Origin: Aquabacterium sp. NJ1
GTDB taxonomy: Bacteria; Pseudomonadota; Gammaproteobacteria; Burkholderiales; Burkholderiaceae_C
Direction: 5' to 3'
DNA: 64,000 nt
Assembly (NCBI RefSeq): GCF_000768065.1
Contig: NZ_JRKM01000001.1
Coordinates: 1-64,000, forward strand
Shown: positions 1 to 7,571 of the stretch, piece by piece
Numbering within the stretch: the first letter of the stretch is position 1
Layout: every line of letters begins with the position of its first letter
The notes under the pieces: generated by a model
Seen by the model: only the letters and a program-made list of their open reading frames with translations
Database searches by the model: none
Told to the model about the DNA's origin: nothing
Program-made: the position numbers and the translations under genes

Positions 1-1
1 G

Positions 2-101
2 GCCTAACGCCAAAGTTAACCGGCGCCGTAGCGCGAAGCGCGGAGGGTACCGCTACAGGCCCTGGCCTGTAGTGGCGTCCGCGTTGAACGACCAGTTAGG
101 C
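2..101 (-). repeat. attC recombination site 6 (farthest from attI)
   Basis: GCCTAAC (2-8) and GTTAGGC (95-101) bound an imperfect palindrome of 100 bp with a central stem around GCTACAGGCC/GGCCTGTAG. It is the shortest and most divergent attC in the window; its inner arm reads GTTAACCGG, with an insertion compared with the other copies. The cassette it terminates lies to its right. Confidence 0.85.
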
Positions 102-663
102 TGGGGCGCGCAGGAGAGAGCGTTGAGAACACGCAAACCTGACATGCTTTGATCTTGCTTGGCATTGCCATTGCCGCGCTCCCTTGGATGTTTGTTGTTG
201 CTGCATTTTGCACTGAACCGAATGACTTAGGGCGAGGGCGGCACACCATGGTGGTGACGGCGTCACCGAAGCGATATGGACACGCTGATTTCGAGCGCCA
301 GGCAGTGGTGGCGAAAGCCACGGCTGCGGGCTGTTGTACGTTGGCTTGCCAGCGCACTCAACACCGCACTGGCCGCCGCAGGACGGCCAGCCACAAAGCG
401 ATGGCGAGTGGCATTTTGGCGCTACTGAGCGGCCAGCAGGCTGCCGTAGGACAGACAGCCAGATTGAGACTTTGCGCTGCGCCACGTGGCGGAACTTGAG
501 GGCAGTAAAGTGCCAAACCTGAAGACGCGGACAGATGTGGGAGCGGCAGAGAGAAAGGCCGTGGCACGCATCAGTGCTCTCGCGCAAAACACCGATGGCT
601 ATTGATGTTCAGGTGGTATGACATAAATGCAGCCTTGCCTAAACGCAGTGCCAAAAACCGAAG
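102..663 (-). other. Gene cassette, family X copy 1, no convincing long gene
   Basis: This cassette of about 560 bp lies between two attC sites. It is homologous over most of its length to the cassettes at 782-1287 and 1819-2263; long shared blocks lie around 430-600. Minus-strand reading frames of 70-160 codons exist, but they are not kept between the three copies because of stops and indels. The only frame shared by all three is a 17-codon ORF at the cassette 5' end (571-624). Function is unknown; a structured RNA or a micropeptide is possible. Confidence 0.7.
571..624 (-). CDS. Putative 17-residue micropeptide of cassette family X (copy 1)
   Basis: The minus-strand frame reads MSYHLNINSHRCFAREH and then TGA. 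An AAGG Shine-Dalgarno-like element lies 8 nt before the ATG, and the ATG is 40 nt from the cassette boundary, where cassette genes normally start. Same-length frames occur at the same place in the two sister cassettes. The surrounding DNA is also conserved, so selection for coding cannot be shown from this window. Confidence 0.3.
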   Translation of the reverse strand: MSYHLNINSHRCFAREH

Positions 664-781
664 GCCTAACGCCCAAGGTAAGCGGCACCGGAGCACCGAA
701 GGTGCGCAGGGCACCAACAAGGGCCAAGACAATGGCGAAGCCTTGGCCCTTGTTGGTGTCCGCTTGACCGCCCAGTTAGGC
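664..781 (-). repeat. attC recombination site 5
   Basis: Cores GCCTAAC (664-670) and GTTAGGC (775-781) enclose a 118-bp imperfect palindrome. The long central stem pairs AAGGGCCAAG with CTTGGCCCTT around an AATGGCGAAG-type loop. It ends the family X cassette at 782-1287. Confidence 0.9.
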
Positions 782-1287
782 TGGGGCGCGTAGGAGAGGG
801 CGTTGAGGCCGCGAGAACCTGGCTGCGCTTAATGATGCTTGGCCTGTGCATGGCCGCTCCCTTGATTTGATTTCCAGAGATTCTGCCTGATGCTGGATGG
901 CTGTAGCCATGAGGTTTCTCCGCGCTGACCGCCGAAGGACGGGCGGCCAGCTTGGCGGCGGCATGTGGAGAGATTGCGTGGCTCATCATCACCATTGCCT
1001 GCCGCAGGACAGGTAACCATTTGGCGATGACATGTGGCACTTTGGCGTTGCTGGCCGGCGAGCAGGCTGCCGTAGGACAGACGGCCAGATTGAGACTTTG
1101 CGCTGCGCCACGTGGCGGAACTTGAGGGCAGTGAAGCGCCAAACCTGAAGATGCGAACAGATGTGAGAGCGGCAGAGAGAAAGGCCGTGGCATGCATCAG
1201 TGCTCTCGCGCGAAACATAGATGAATATTGATGTTCACGTGGCATGACATGAAGCAGCCTTGCCAAGATGCAGCGTCAAAAAGTGGG
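782..1287 (-). other. Gene cassette, family X copy 2
   Basis: Second diverged copy of the family X cassette, about 506 bp. It shares long blocks with copies 1 and 3, for example the segments ending near 1250, 650 and 2224. A 145-codon minus frame (829-1266) is interrupted or shifted in the sister copies and is not taken as a gene. The 17-codon frame at 1197-1250 is kept. Confidence 0.7.
1197..1250 (-). CDS. Putative 17-residue micropeptide of cassette family X (copy 2)
   Basis: Reads MSCHVNINIHLCFAREH then TGA, with AAGG 7 nt before the ATG. It differs from copies 1 and 3 at a few residues and has no indel. One base is missing just upstream of the ATG relative to the other copies, so the reading frame is kept where flanking DNA is not. 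Confidence 0.3.
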   Translation of the reverse strand: MSCHVNINIHLCFAREH

Positions 1288-1405
1288 GCCTAACGCCAGA
1301 GGTAAGCGGCGCCGGAGCACCGAAGGTGCGCAGGGCACCAATACAGGCCATGAGAATGCCGAAGGCATGGCCTGTATTGGCGTCCGCTTGACCGACCAGT
1401 TATGC
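1288..1405 (-). repeat. attC recombination site 4 (hybrid cores)
   Basis: Left core GCCTAAC (1288-1294), right core GTTATGC (1399-1405), 118 bp. The right core is the variant carried by the cassette to its right (1406-1700), whose other end also shows this variant at 1701-1707. Confidence 0.9.
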
Positions 1406-1700
1406 CAGCGAGCTTAAACGAAGCCAGACTGGTGAGCGCGAAGCCAGGACCATTTGGTGCGCTTGGCCTTGGAGAGGCACTAGCGACAGCGCTTTGAAGC
1501 GAAGGCAATGCCCGGCGCGAAGTACCAGGAAAGAGGCCGTGGTCGTGTGACTGTGCGAGTCCTGCGATGAGGCGATGGAAGGCAAAGGACACGGCCGGGA
1601 ATAGACGCTCAGCCATATGCATGATCAGGACTTCGCGCCGGCAAGGTTGAGGTGCGCATGAGGTGCTGACAGCCAAGTTCTATGCATGAAGCAAGCTGGG
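1406..1700 (-). other. Short gene cassette with private core sequence, content unknown
   Basis: This cassette of about 295 bp is unrelated to family X. Its two ends carry the same unusual core hexamer (TTATGC and its complement GCATAA), whereas all other junctions carry TTAGGC. A minus frame from 1676 runs through the attC site and a 20-codon frame starts at 1687; neither has a clear ribosome-binding site. No gene is called. Confidence 0.6.
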
Positions 1701-1818
1701 GCATAACGCCCAAGGTAAGCGGCACCGGAGCACCGAAGGTGCGGAGGGTGCCAACAAGGGCCAAGACAATGGCGAAGCCTTGGCCCTTGTTGGTGTCCGC
1801 TTGACCGCCCAGTTAGGC
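1701..1818 (-). repeat. attC recombination site 3 (hybrid cores)
   Basis: Left core GCATAAC (1701-1707), right core GTTAGGC (1812-1818), 118 bp. The arms and central stem are almost identical to the site at 664-781. Confidence 0.9.
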
Positions 1819-2263
1819 TGGTAGCAGATGCCAAGGCGGGCGAGAACAAGCAAGACTTGTGAGGTTTGGCGATGATGCTTGGCCGTGGCATGGCCTCGCT
1901 CCCTTGATTTGATTTACGGGGATTTTGCCTGATGCACCAGGACCTCGGCAATGCGGTTTTCACGCGCTGCCCGCCGCAGGACGGGCGGCCCACAAGGCGA
2001 TGATCTGAGGCACGTTGGCCCAGCTGATTGGTGAGCAGGCTGCCGAAAGGACAGACAGCCAGATTGAGACTGTGCGGCGCGCCCGGTGGCGGACCTGGAG
2101 GCGATTAAAGCGCCAAACCTGAAGACGCGAACAGATGCGTGAACGGCAGAGGAAAAGGCCGTGGTGTGCCTCAGTGCTCTCGCGCAAAACATCGATGGCT
2201 ATTGATGTTCAGATGGCATGACATGAATGCAGCCTTGCCCAAACGCAGTGCCAAAAAACGAAG
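1819..2263 (-). other. Gene cassette, family X copy 3
   Basis: Third copy of the family X cassette, about 445 bp. The last 170 bp (2060-2263) align closely with copies 1 and 2. An extra base near 2048 (GAAAGGACAG against GTAGGACAG) breaks the frame of the longer minus ORFs. The 17-codon frame at 2171-2224 is intact. Confidence 0.7.
2171..2224 (-). CDS. Putative 17-residue micropeptide of cassette family X (copy 3)
   Basis: Reads MSCHLNINSHRCFAREH then TGA, one residue different from copy 1, where two of the three base changes are silent. AAGG lies 8 nt before the ATG, which is 40 nt from the cassette edge. Confidence 0.3.
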   Translation of the reverse strand: MSCHLNINSHRCFAREH

Positions 2264-2383
2264 GCCTAACGCCCAAGGTAAGCGGCGCCGCAAGGAGCGC
2301 AGCGACTGAAGGGCACCAACAGGGGCCAGGACAATGGCGAAGCCATGGCCCTTGTTGGCGTCCGCTTGACCGCCCAGTTAGGC
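2264..2383 (-). repeat. attC recombination site 2
   Basis: Cores GCCTAAC (2264-2270) and GTTAGGC (2377-2383), 120 bp, same architecture as the other sites. It terminates the cassette that carries the DUF4359-like gene. Confidence 0.9.
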
Positions 2384-2474
2384 TTGTGGCTAGGTGCGCG
2401 GTGATACAAGTTCACGGCAACTCCATTAGGTTCGAATGCCCACAGAAGTTGTGGCAGCGTCGGGGCGCTGAAGT

Positions 2475-2750
2475 TCAAAAGTCCTTGTGCGAGTCGATAA
2501 CAAACACCATACCCAGCAAGCCCACGGAGACGGTCTTGTTGTTGATGCTCGTGTAGGACGCTACGCCCAGCGAATGATAGTTGCTGGAAAAAGCAGTCAA
2601 CGCCCCTACGCCCAACAGACCGGCCAATGGACTGCGTTCTGCAATGGACTCCTTGATCTGGTTTCGGTGCCGTTCAGCGGATGGATTGAGAGCAAATGCT
2701 GCGATAGCGATTGCGCCAGTTATTGCGGCAGTCTTTACTGCTGGTGTCAT
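2475..2750 (-). CDS. Small DUF4359-like cassette protein
   Basis: A 91-residue protein lies in the second cassette from attI. The first 25 residues form a hydrophobic segment (AAITGAIAIAAFALNPS) that is a signal anchor or single membrane helix. The C-terminal half, with S-Y-x-S-I-N-N-K-T-V-S-V-G-L-L-G-M-V-F, resembles the conserved end of small DUF4359-type membrane proteins. The ATG lies about 30 nt inside the cassette with a GGAAG element upstream, as expected for a cassette gene, and the stop is 92 nt before the attC core. The function is unknown and the family call rests on recalled motif similarity only. Confidence 0.6.
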   Translation of the reverse strand: MTPAVKTAAITGAIAIAAFALNPSAERHRNQIKESIAERSPLAGLLGVGALTAFSSNYHSLGVASYTSINNKTVSVGLLGMVFVIDSHKDF

Positions 2751-2780
2751 GAAAGCTTCCAGAGATGATGTTCAGGAGTG

Positions 2781-2900
2781 GCCTAACGCCAAAGGTAAGC
2801 GGCGCCGGAAGGAGCGCAGCGAGTGGAGGGCACCAACAAAGCCCATGAAAATGGCGAAGCCATGGGCTTTGTTGGCGTCCGCTTGACCGACCTGTTAGGC
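2781..2900 (-). repeat. attC recombination site 1 (nearest attI)
   Basis: Cores GCCTAAC (2781-2787) and GTTAGGC (2894-2900), 120 bp. The stop codon of the neighbouring MltR-like gene (TAA, 2895-2897) is supplied by the R'' core itself, a common arrangement in compact cassettes. Confidence 0.9.
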
Positions 2901-3491
2901 ATCAGTGGCCTGCTCCCCATTTGGCCGTTTTGTTACGCGCTCAACTGCGTTCTTTGCCTTTTCGCGCATGGCGGCCTTCTCTTCTTTGGTGGGGCTATCG
3001 TCTGGCTTGTGTTCCGGGCCTACTGTTTCAATCGCCGCCTTTTGAATGGCTGCAAGCAATCCACTAACGGCTGCAGTAAAGTGCCCTCTTGCACGATGCT
3101 TGTTCTCTTGATACGAGAATCTTAGGCTCTTGCATTGGTCGGCTATAGCCTTGTCATCGAAAGATATTATTTCTGCGTGGTGGGCGAACTTATTTCTTAT
3201 GGAACGTATGGTATCCAGATCTGCTCTGCACTCCTTGGATATTTTTCCAAGATAGAAGGCCATTTTTATTCTTGCTGAGAACGACGCAAGTGGTGCATTT
3301 CCATCGAAAAGATCGCTCTCTATTTTTTTGTTGGCGACAAGGGATAGATACAACAAGTCAGATAGCGCTTTATCTAGGAAGGCCGCAGCAAACAAGGCGC
3401 ATCCTCGATCGGATTCGTCGGTGAGCGCTTTTCGAAAGGCTACGAAGTCGTCGAGCTGCTTCTTAAAGAATTTGTTGATTTCTTCGTTCAT
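2895..3491 (-). CDS. MltR-like (mannitol operon repressor family) protein in first cassette
   Basis: A 198-residue protein. The core matches the MltR family: ESDRGCALFAAAFLDKAL near residue 25, then APLASFSARIKMAFYLG and LDTIRSIRNKFAHH near residues 68-115. In Escherichia coli MtlR lowers expression of the mannitol operon; family members in mobile DNA have no assigned role. The C-terminal 40 residues are charged and probably disordered. It occupies the first cassette, starting about 45 nt from the attI core and ending inside attC. Its base composition is visibly more AT-rich than the chromosome, which suggests transfer. Expression would come from an integron promoter or its own; no promoter was identified. 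Confidence 0.85.
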   Translation of the reverse strand: MNEEINKFFKKQLDDFVAFRKALTDESDRGCALFAAAFLDKALSDLLYLSLVANKKIESDLFDGNAPLASFSARIKMAFYLGKISKECRADLDTIRSIRNKFAHHAEIISFDDKAIADQCKSLRFSYQENKHRARGHFTAAVSGLLAAIQKAAIETVGPEHKPDDSPTKEEKAAMREKAKNAVERVTKRPNGEQATDA

Positions 3492-3535
3492 CGATTAATT
3501 GTGTTTGCGCTTGGTATCGTGCGGTGTTGGGTGAG

Positions 3536-3600
3536 GCCTAACGCGATGTAGACGACACCCCAGTCCCAATCGATCACGGGTTCGGGGCATACAAGTGGGA
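3536..3600 (-). other. attI recombination site (core and approximate extent)
   Basis: GCCTAAC at 3536-3542 (GTTAGGC on the minus strand) marks the junction between the first cassette and the integrase-proximal region. It has no palindromic partner, as expected for attI. The right limit is a guess because integrase-binding sites of attI cannot be defined by eye. Confidence 0.65.
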
Positions 3601-3677
3601 GTCTATCCGCCAAGTTACGCGACGCGTCATCCTACAAAAAGTGGACTTGCGCCTACAGACATATCTGTTTATGATGC

Positions 3678-3693
3678 CTGTATAAAAATACAG
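3678..3693 (+). promoter_or_regulatory. LexA (SOS) box of intI
   Basis: CTGTATAAAAATACAG matches the LexA consensus CTGT-N8-ACAG exactly. It lies 12 bp upstream of the intI ATG and overlaps an A/T-rich element that could be the -10 box. In Vibrio and mobile integrons LexA represses intI until DNA damage; the position here implies the same control. Confidence 0.9.
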
Positions 3694-3705
3694 AACATCA
3701 GGGTT

Positions 3706-4710
3706 ATGCGACACACGTTCGGCGACACCGCTTCGCCTTTGCCTCAGTTGCACTCGCAGCGCTTGCTGGATCAGGTGCGCGAACGAGTGCGGTATCTGCA
3801 TTACAGCTTGAGGACCGAGGATGCCTATGTCTACTGGGTGCGGGCCTTCATCCACTTTCATGGCAAGCGCCATCCTCGGGAGTTGGGCCTGCCGCAGGTC
3901 GAGGCGTTTCTGGCGCACCTGGCCAATGAGCGTCATGTGGCGTCGTCAACGCACAAGCAGGCGCTCTCGGCGCTGATTTTTCTATACAGCAAGGTGCTGG
4001 GGCAGGACGTGCCGTGGCTGATGAACATCGGGCGGCCCAAGTCGGGCCCCAAATTGCCCGTCGTGTTGACCGGCACGGAGGTGGCCCAGGTGCTTTCGGC
4101 CCTGGACAGCCGTCATCGCCTGATCGGGCAGTTGCTGTACGGCACAGGCATGCGCTTGATGGAGGGTTTGCGCCTGCGCATCAAGGATGTCGACTTCGGC
4201 CACGGGGCCATCGTGGTACGGGATGGCAAGGGCGGCAAGGATCGCACCGTCATGCTGCCCGATCGCCTGGCTGAGGCGCTGCGGGCACAGATCGCCCGGT
4301 CCCGCATGTTGTGGGAGCAAGACCGCGCGGCCGAGCGCGCGGGCGTCTGGTTGCCCACTGCGCTGGAGGCCAAAAATCCGAGATTGGGACAGACCTGGGG
4401 CTGGCAATGGTTGTTTCCTTCGGAAGAACTCTCGGTTTGCCCGCGCGCCGGCGTAGAGCGGCGCCACCACGTGCTGGACAAGACCTTTCAGCGCGCGTTC
4501 AAGAAGGCCGTGGGTCTGGCGCAACTCGCCAAGCCCGCCACGCCACACACGCTGCGGCATTCGTTCGCGACCCACCTGCTGCAGGCACGCTATGACATCC
4601 GCACGGTGCAGGAATTGCTGGGGCACGCGGATGTCAGCACCACCATGATCTACACGCATGTGCTCAAGGTCGGCGGCGGTGGCGTGCAGAGCCCGCTGGA
4701 TGTGCTGTGA
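3706..4710 (+). CDS. intI: Integron integrase IntI
   Basis: A tyrosine recombinase of 334 residues that inserts and excises cassettes at attI and attC. The SAM-like N-terminal domain spans about 15-105 and the catalytic domain about 120-330. Catalytic residues are R150 ([14 protein letters not shown]), H281 and R284 ([12 protein letters not shown]), H307 (LLGHAD) and Y316 (MIYTH). The integron-specific insert is present between the conserved patches (WGWQWLFPS ... RRHHV), which separates IntI from XerC/D. The ATG at 3706 was chosen over an in-frame ATG at 3595 because the LexA box and likely promoter lie between them. The next gene, rimO, is 103 bp downstream. The gene looks intact. Confidence 0.96.
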   Translation: MRHTFGDTASPLPQLHSQRLLDQVRERVRYLHYSLRTEDAYVYWVRAFIHFHGKRHPRELGLPQVEAFLAHLANERHVASSTHKQALSALIFLYSKVLGQDVPWLMNIGRPKSGPKLPVVLTGTEVAQVLSALDSRHRLIGQLLYGTGMRLMEGLRLRIKDVDFGHGAIVVRDGKGGKDRTVMLPDRLAEALRAQIARSRMLWEQDRAAERAGVWLPTALEAKNPRLGQTWGWQWLFPSEELSVCPRAGVERRHHVLDKTFQRAFKKAVGLAQLAKPATPHTLRHSFATHLLQARYDIRTVQELLGHADVSTTMIYTHVLKVGGGGVQSPLDVL

Positions 4711-4813
4711 CGATGCTGCTGAGCAGAAATAATGGGCAACACCCCCTGGTTTCCGGGCTCGGCTTGCCCCCAGGCGCGCCCGTGCATGGCAATTTGCCGG
4801 ACAATGTCGCCCC

Positions 4814-6235
4814 ATGAGTGCAGAACAGACCCAGATTCCCACCGGTGGCGCGCCCGCGGCACCCGCCCAAGCCCCCAAAATCGGCTTCGTCTCCCTCGGT
4901 TGCCCCAAGGCGCTGACCGATTCGGAGTTGATCCTCACGCAATTGCGTGCCGAAGGCTACGAAACCAGCAAGACCTTCAATGGCGCGGATCTGGTGATCG
5001 TCAACACCTGCGGCTTCATCGATGACGCGGTCAAGGAAAGCCTGGACACCATCGGCGAGGCCCTGGCCGAAAACGGCAAGGTGATCGTCACGGGCTGCCT
5101 GGGCGCCAAATCCGGCGTGGACGGTGGCAACCTGATCAAGGAAGTGCACCCCAAGGTGCTGGCCGTCACGGGCCCCCACGCCACGCAAGAGGTGATGGAC
5201 GCCGTGCACATCCACGTGCCCAAGCCGCATGACCCGTTCATTGACCTGGTGCCCGAAGCGCGTGGTGTGGCGGGCATCAAGCTCACGCCCAGGCATTTCG
5301 CCTACCTCAAGATCAGCGAAGGCTGCAACCACCGCTGCAGCTTCTGCATCATCCCCAGCATGCGGGGTGACCTGGTGTCGCGCCCGATCGGCGAGGTGCT
5401 GACGGAAGCCAAGGCCTTGTTCGAGTCCGGTGTCAAGGAGTTGCTGGTGATCAGCCAGGACACCAGCGCCTACGGAGTGGACGTGAAGTACCGCACCGGC
5501 TTCTGGGACGGCAAGCCGGTCAAGACACGCATGTACGACCTGGTCGAGCAGCTGGGCACCATGGCACAGGAGCATGGCGCCTGGGTGCGCCTGCACTATG
5601 TCTATCCCTATCCGCATGTCGATGACATCATCCCGCTGATGGCCCAGGGTCTGGTGCTGCCCTACCTGGACGTGCCCTTCCAGCACGCGCACCCCGATGT
5701 GCTCAAGCGCATGAAGCGCCCGGCCAATGGCGAGAAGAACCTCGACCGCCTGCGCCGCTGGCGCGAGATGTGTCCTGAGATCGTGGTGCGCTCGACCTTC
5801 ATCGCCGGCTTCCCTGGCGAGACGGAAGAAGAGTTCGAATACCTGCTGGACTTCCTCAAGGAAGCCGAGATCGACCGTGCCGGCTGCTTTGCGTATTCAC
5901 CCATCGAGGGCGCGCCGGCCAATGAGCTGGAAGGCGCCTTGCCTGACGAAGTTCGCGAGGCGCGCCGCGCGCGTTTCATGGCGGTGGCCGAGCAGGTGTC
6001 GATCGCCAAGCTGCAGCGCCGTGTGGGCGCCACCATGCAGGTGCTGGTTGACAGCGCGCCGGCCCTGGGCCGCAAGGGCGGCGTGGGCCGCAGCTATGCC
6101 GATGCGCCCGAGATCGATGGCACCGTGCGCCTGCTGCCGCCCGAGAAGGCCAGCAAGACGCTCAAGGTGGGGGAGTTCACCAAGGCGCGCATCGTGGCCG
6201 TCGAGGGCCATGATCTGATTGCCTTGCCGATCTGA
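4814..6235 (+). CDS. rimO: Ribosomal protein S12 methylthiotransferase RimO
   Basis: A radical SAM enzyme of 473 residues that adds a methylthio group to an aspartate of ribosomal protein S12. The N-terminal UPF0004 domain has the three cluster cysteines in [20 protein letters not shown] and TGCLGAKSG. The radical SAM motif [15 protein letters not shown] follows near residue 172. The C-terminal part is a TRAM domain. Length fits the family. It is a core gene immediately behind the integron integrase and marks the chromosomal flank. Confidence 0.97.
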   Translation: MSAEQTQIPTGGAPAAPAQAPKIGFVSLGCPKALTDSELILTQLRAEGYETSKTFNGADLVIVNTCGFIDDAVKESLDTIGEALAENGKVIVTGCLGAKSGVDGGNLIKEVHPKVLAVTGPHATQEVMDAVHIHVPKPHDPFIDLVPEARGVAGIKLTPRHFAYLKISEGCNHRCSFCIIPSMRGDLVSRPIGEVLTEAKALFESGVKELLVISQDTSAYGVDVKYRTGFWDGKPVKTRMYDLVEQLGTMAQEHGAWVRLHYVYPYPHVDDIIPLMAQGLVLPYLDVPFQHAHPDVLKRMKRPANGEKNLDRLRRWREMCPEIVVRSTFIAGFPGETEEEFEYLLDFLKEAEIDRAGCFAYSPIEGAPANELEGALPDEVREARRARFMAVAEQVSIAKLQRRVGATMQVLVDSAPALGRKGGVGRSYADAPEIDGTVRLLPPEKASKTLKVGEFTKARIVAVEGHDLIALPI

Positions 6236-6308
6236 TCGATCAGGTCCGTACGTACGCACGCCTACACGCTCACCCCAGCGCCCAAGCACACCAAGGAAGC
6301 CCGCCCCA

Positions 6309-7508
6309 GTGGACGCCACCAAGCTGATTCACCACCCTTACCAGGCCCCGGGCGGCTTCCAGGCCGTGGTGCCTGGCGTGCACAAGGCCTCCACCGTGAT
6401 CTTCGAGAACACGGCGGCCCTCAAGACGCGGCAGTGGAAGGACAAGAGCGGCTACACCTACGGCCTGCATGGCACGCCCACCACCTTCGTCCTCGAAGAG
6501 CGGCTGGCCACGCTGGAAGGCGGTTTGCAGACCTTGCTGGCACCATCTGGTCTGTCGGCGCTGGCGCTGGTCAACATGGCCTGTTTGCGCGCGGGCGACG
6601 ACGTGCTGATCCCCGACAACGCGTATGCGCCCAACAAGGACTTCGCACGGGGCGAATTGGCGCAATGGGGCATCAGCCACCGCTTCTATGACCCGATGGA
6701 TGCCACCGCGCTGGCCGGGATGATCACCGAGCGCACGCGCCTGCTGTGGCTGGAGGCCGCCGGATCGGTGACCTTGGAGTTCCCCGATCTGTTGGGCTTG
6801 CTGAATGTGGCCCGCGCGCACCCAAAGCTGGTGACGGCGCTGGACAACACCTGGGGCGCAGGGCTTGCGTTTGATGCGTTTGACCTGGACTTGCCCGACA
6901 AGGGGGGCTCGCGCGGGGTGGACATCTCGGTGCACGCCCTGACCAAATACCCCTCGGGTGGTGGCGACGTGTTGATGGGCTCGGTCACCACGCGTGACGA
7001 GCACCTGCATCTGCAGATGAAGATGACGCACATGCGGTTGGGCCTGGGCGTCGGTGCAAATGATGCCGAGTTGGTATTGCGAGGTTTGCCCAGCTTGCCG
7101 CTGCGTTATGCCGCCCACGACGCGGCCACCAGGCAGATCGCGCAGTGGCTGAGCACGCGGCCGGAAGTGTCACGGGTGTTGCACCCAGCCTTGCCGGCTT
7201 CTCCAGGCCATGCGCATTGGGCGCAGTTGTGCAAGGCGGCAGGTGGCTTGGTATCGGTGGTGTTCGACGGCGCTCGCTACAGCCCTGAGCGTGTTGACGC
7301 GTTCGTGGACGCGCTCCGGCTGTTCAAGATCGGTTACTCATGGGGTGGTCCGATGAGCCTCGTGGTGCCCTATGGCTTGAGAGGCATGAGGCAGTTTGGC
7401 GAGCTGGCCGGGCAAGCCGACGGCACGCTGGTGCGCTTTGCCATCGGCTTGGAAGAGGTCAGCGATCTGCTGGCCGATCTGGAGCAGGCACTGAGCGCGC
7501 TGGCCTGA
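6309..7508 (+). CDS. metC: Cystathionine beta-lyase
   Basis: A PLP enzyme of the Cys/Met metabolism family, about 399 residues, that cleaves cystathionine to homocysteine in methionine synthesis. The PLP lysine is K213 in HALTKYPSGGGDV, and LTYGLHGTPT-like and SWGGPMSLV segments are also typical. A GTG at 6309 is taken as the start. The frame is open further upstream into rimO, but the family N-terminus (DATKLIHHPYQAP) begins here. It lies about 75 bp after rimO and may be co-transcribed with it. Confidence 0.93.
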   Translation: MDATKLIHHPYQAPGGFQAVVPGVHKASTVIFENTAALKTRQWKDKSGYTYGLHGTPTTFVLEERLATLEGGLQTLLAPSGLSALALVNMACLRAGDDVLIPDNAYAPNKDFARGELAQWGISHRFYDPMDATALAGMITERTRLLWLEAAGSVTLEFPDLLGLLNVARAHPKLVTALDNTWGAGLAFDAFDLDLPDKGGSRGVDISVHALTKYPSGGGDVLMGSVTTRDEHLHLQMKMTHMRLGLGVGANDAELVLRGLPSLPLRYAAHDAATRQIAQWLSTRPEVSRVLHPALPASPGHAHWAQLCKAAGGLVSVVFDGARYSPERVDAFVDALRLFKIGYSWGGPMSLVVPYGLRGMRQFGELAGQADGTLVRFAIGLEEVSDLLADLEQALSALA

Positions 7509-7571
7509 CGCATCAACCAGGCCGCGGTTCAGCAGTCCTCAGCCCAACTCACGGCCCGATCCCCTGGCCGA

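Larger units (their letters stand above)
1..4710. mobile_element. Sedentary chromosomal integron (distal cassettes, attI, intI)
   Basis: An integron integrase at 3706-4710 diverges from an array in which six long attC sites alternate with short cassettes. All attC sites are 100-120 bp, have GCCTAAC and GTTAGGC (or GCATAAC/GTTATGC) cores and are close copies of each other, which is typical of chromosomal rather than mobile integrons. On the minus strand the sites read R''-TCAAGCGG ... CCGCTTACC-R', with the extra base on the R'' side. The cassettes therefore read leftwards, away from intI. The array continues beyond the left edge. Neither transposon genes nor a resistance cassette is visible. 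Confidence 0.9.

Noticed and set aside
96-1266. Minus-strand ORFs of 145-175 codons in the left cassettes
   Set aside because: They run through attC sites or break in the sister cassettes and have Arg/Ser/Pro-rich shadow composition; no protein family is recognisable.
2-2900. Regularly spaced repeats that could be taken for a CRISPR array
   Set aside because: The repeats are 100-120 bp palindromic attC sites with integron cores, the spacers are 295-560 bp, and no cas gene is present.
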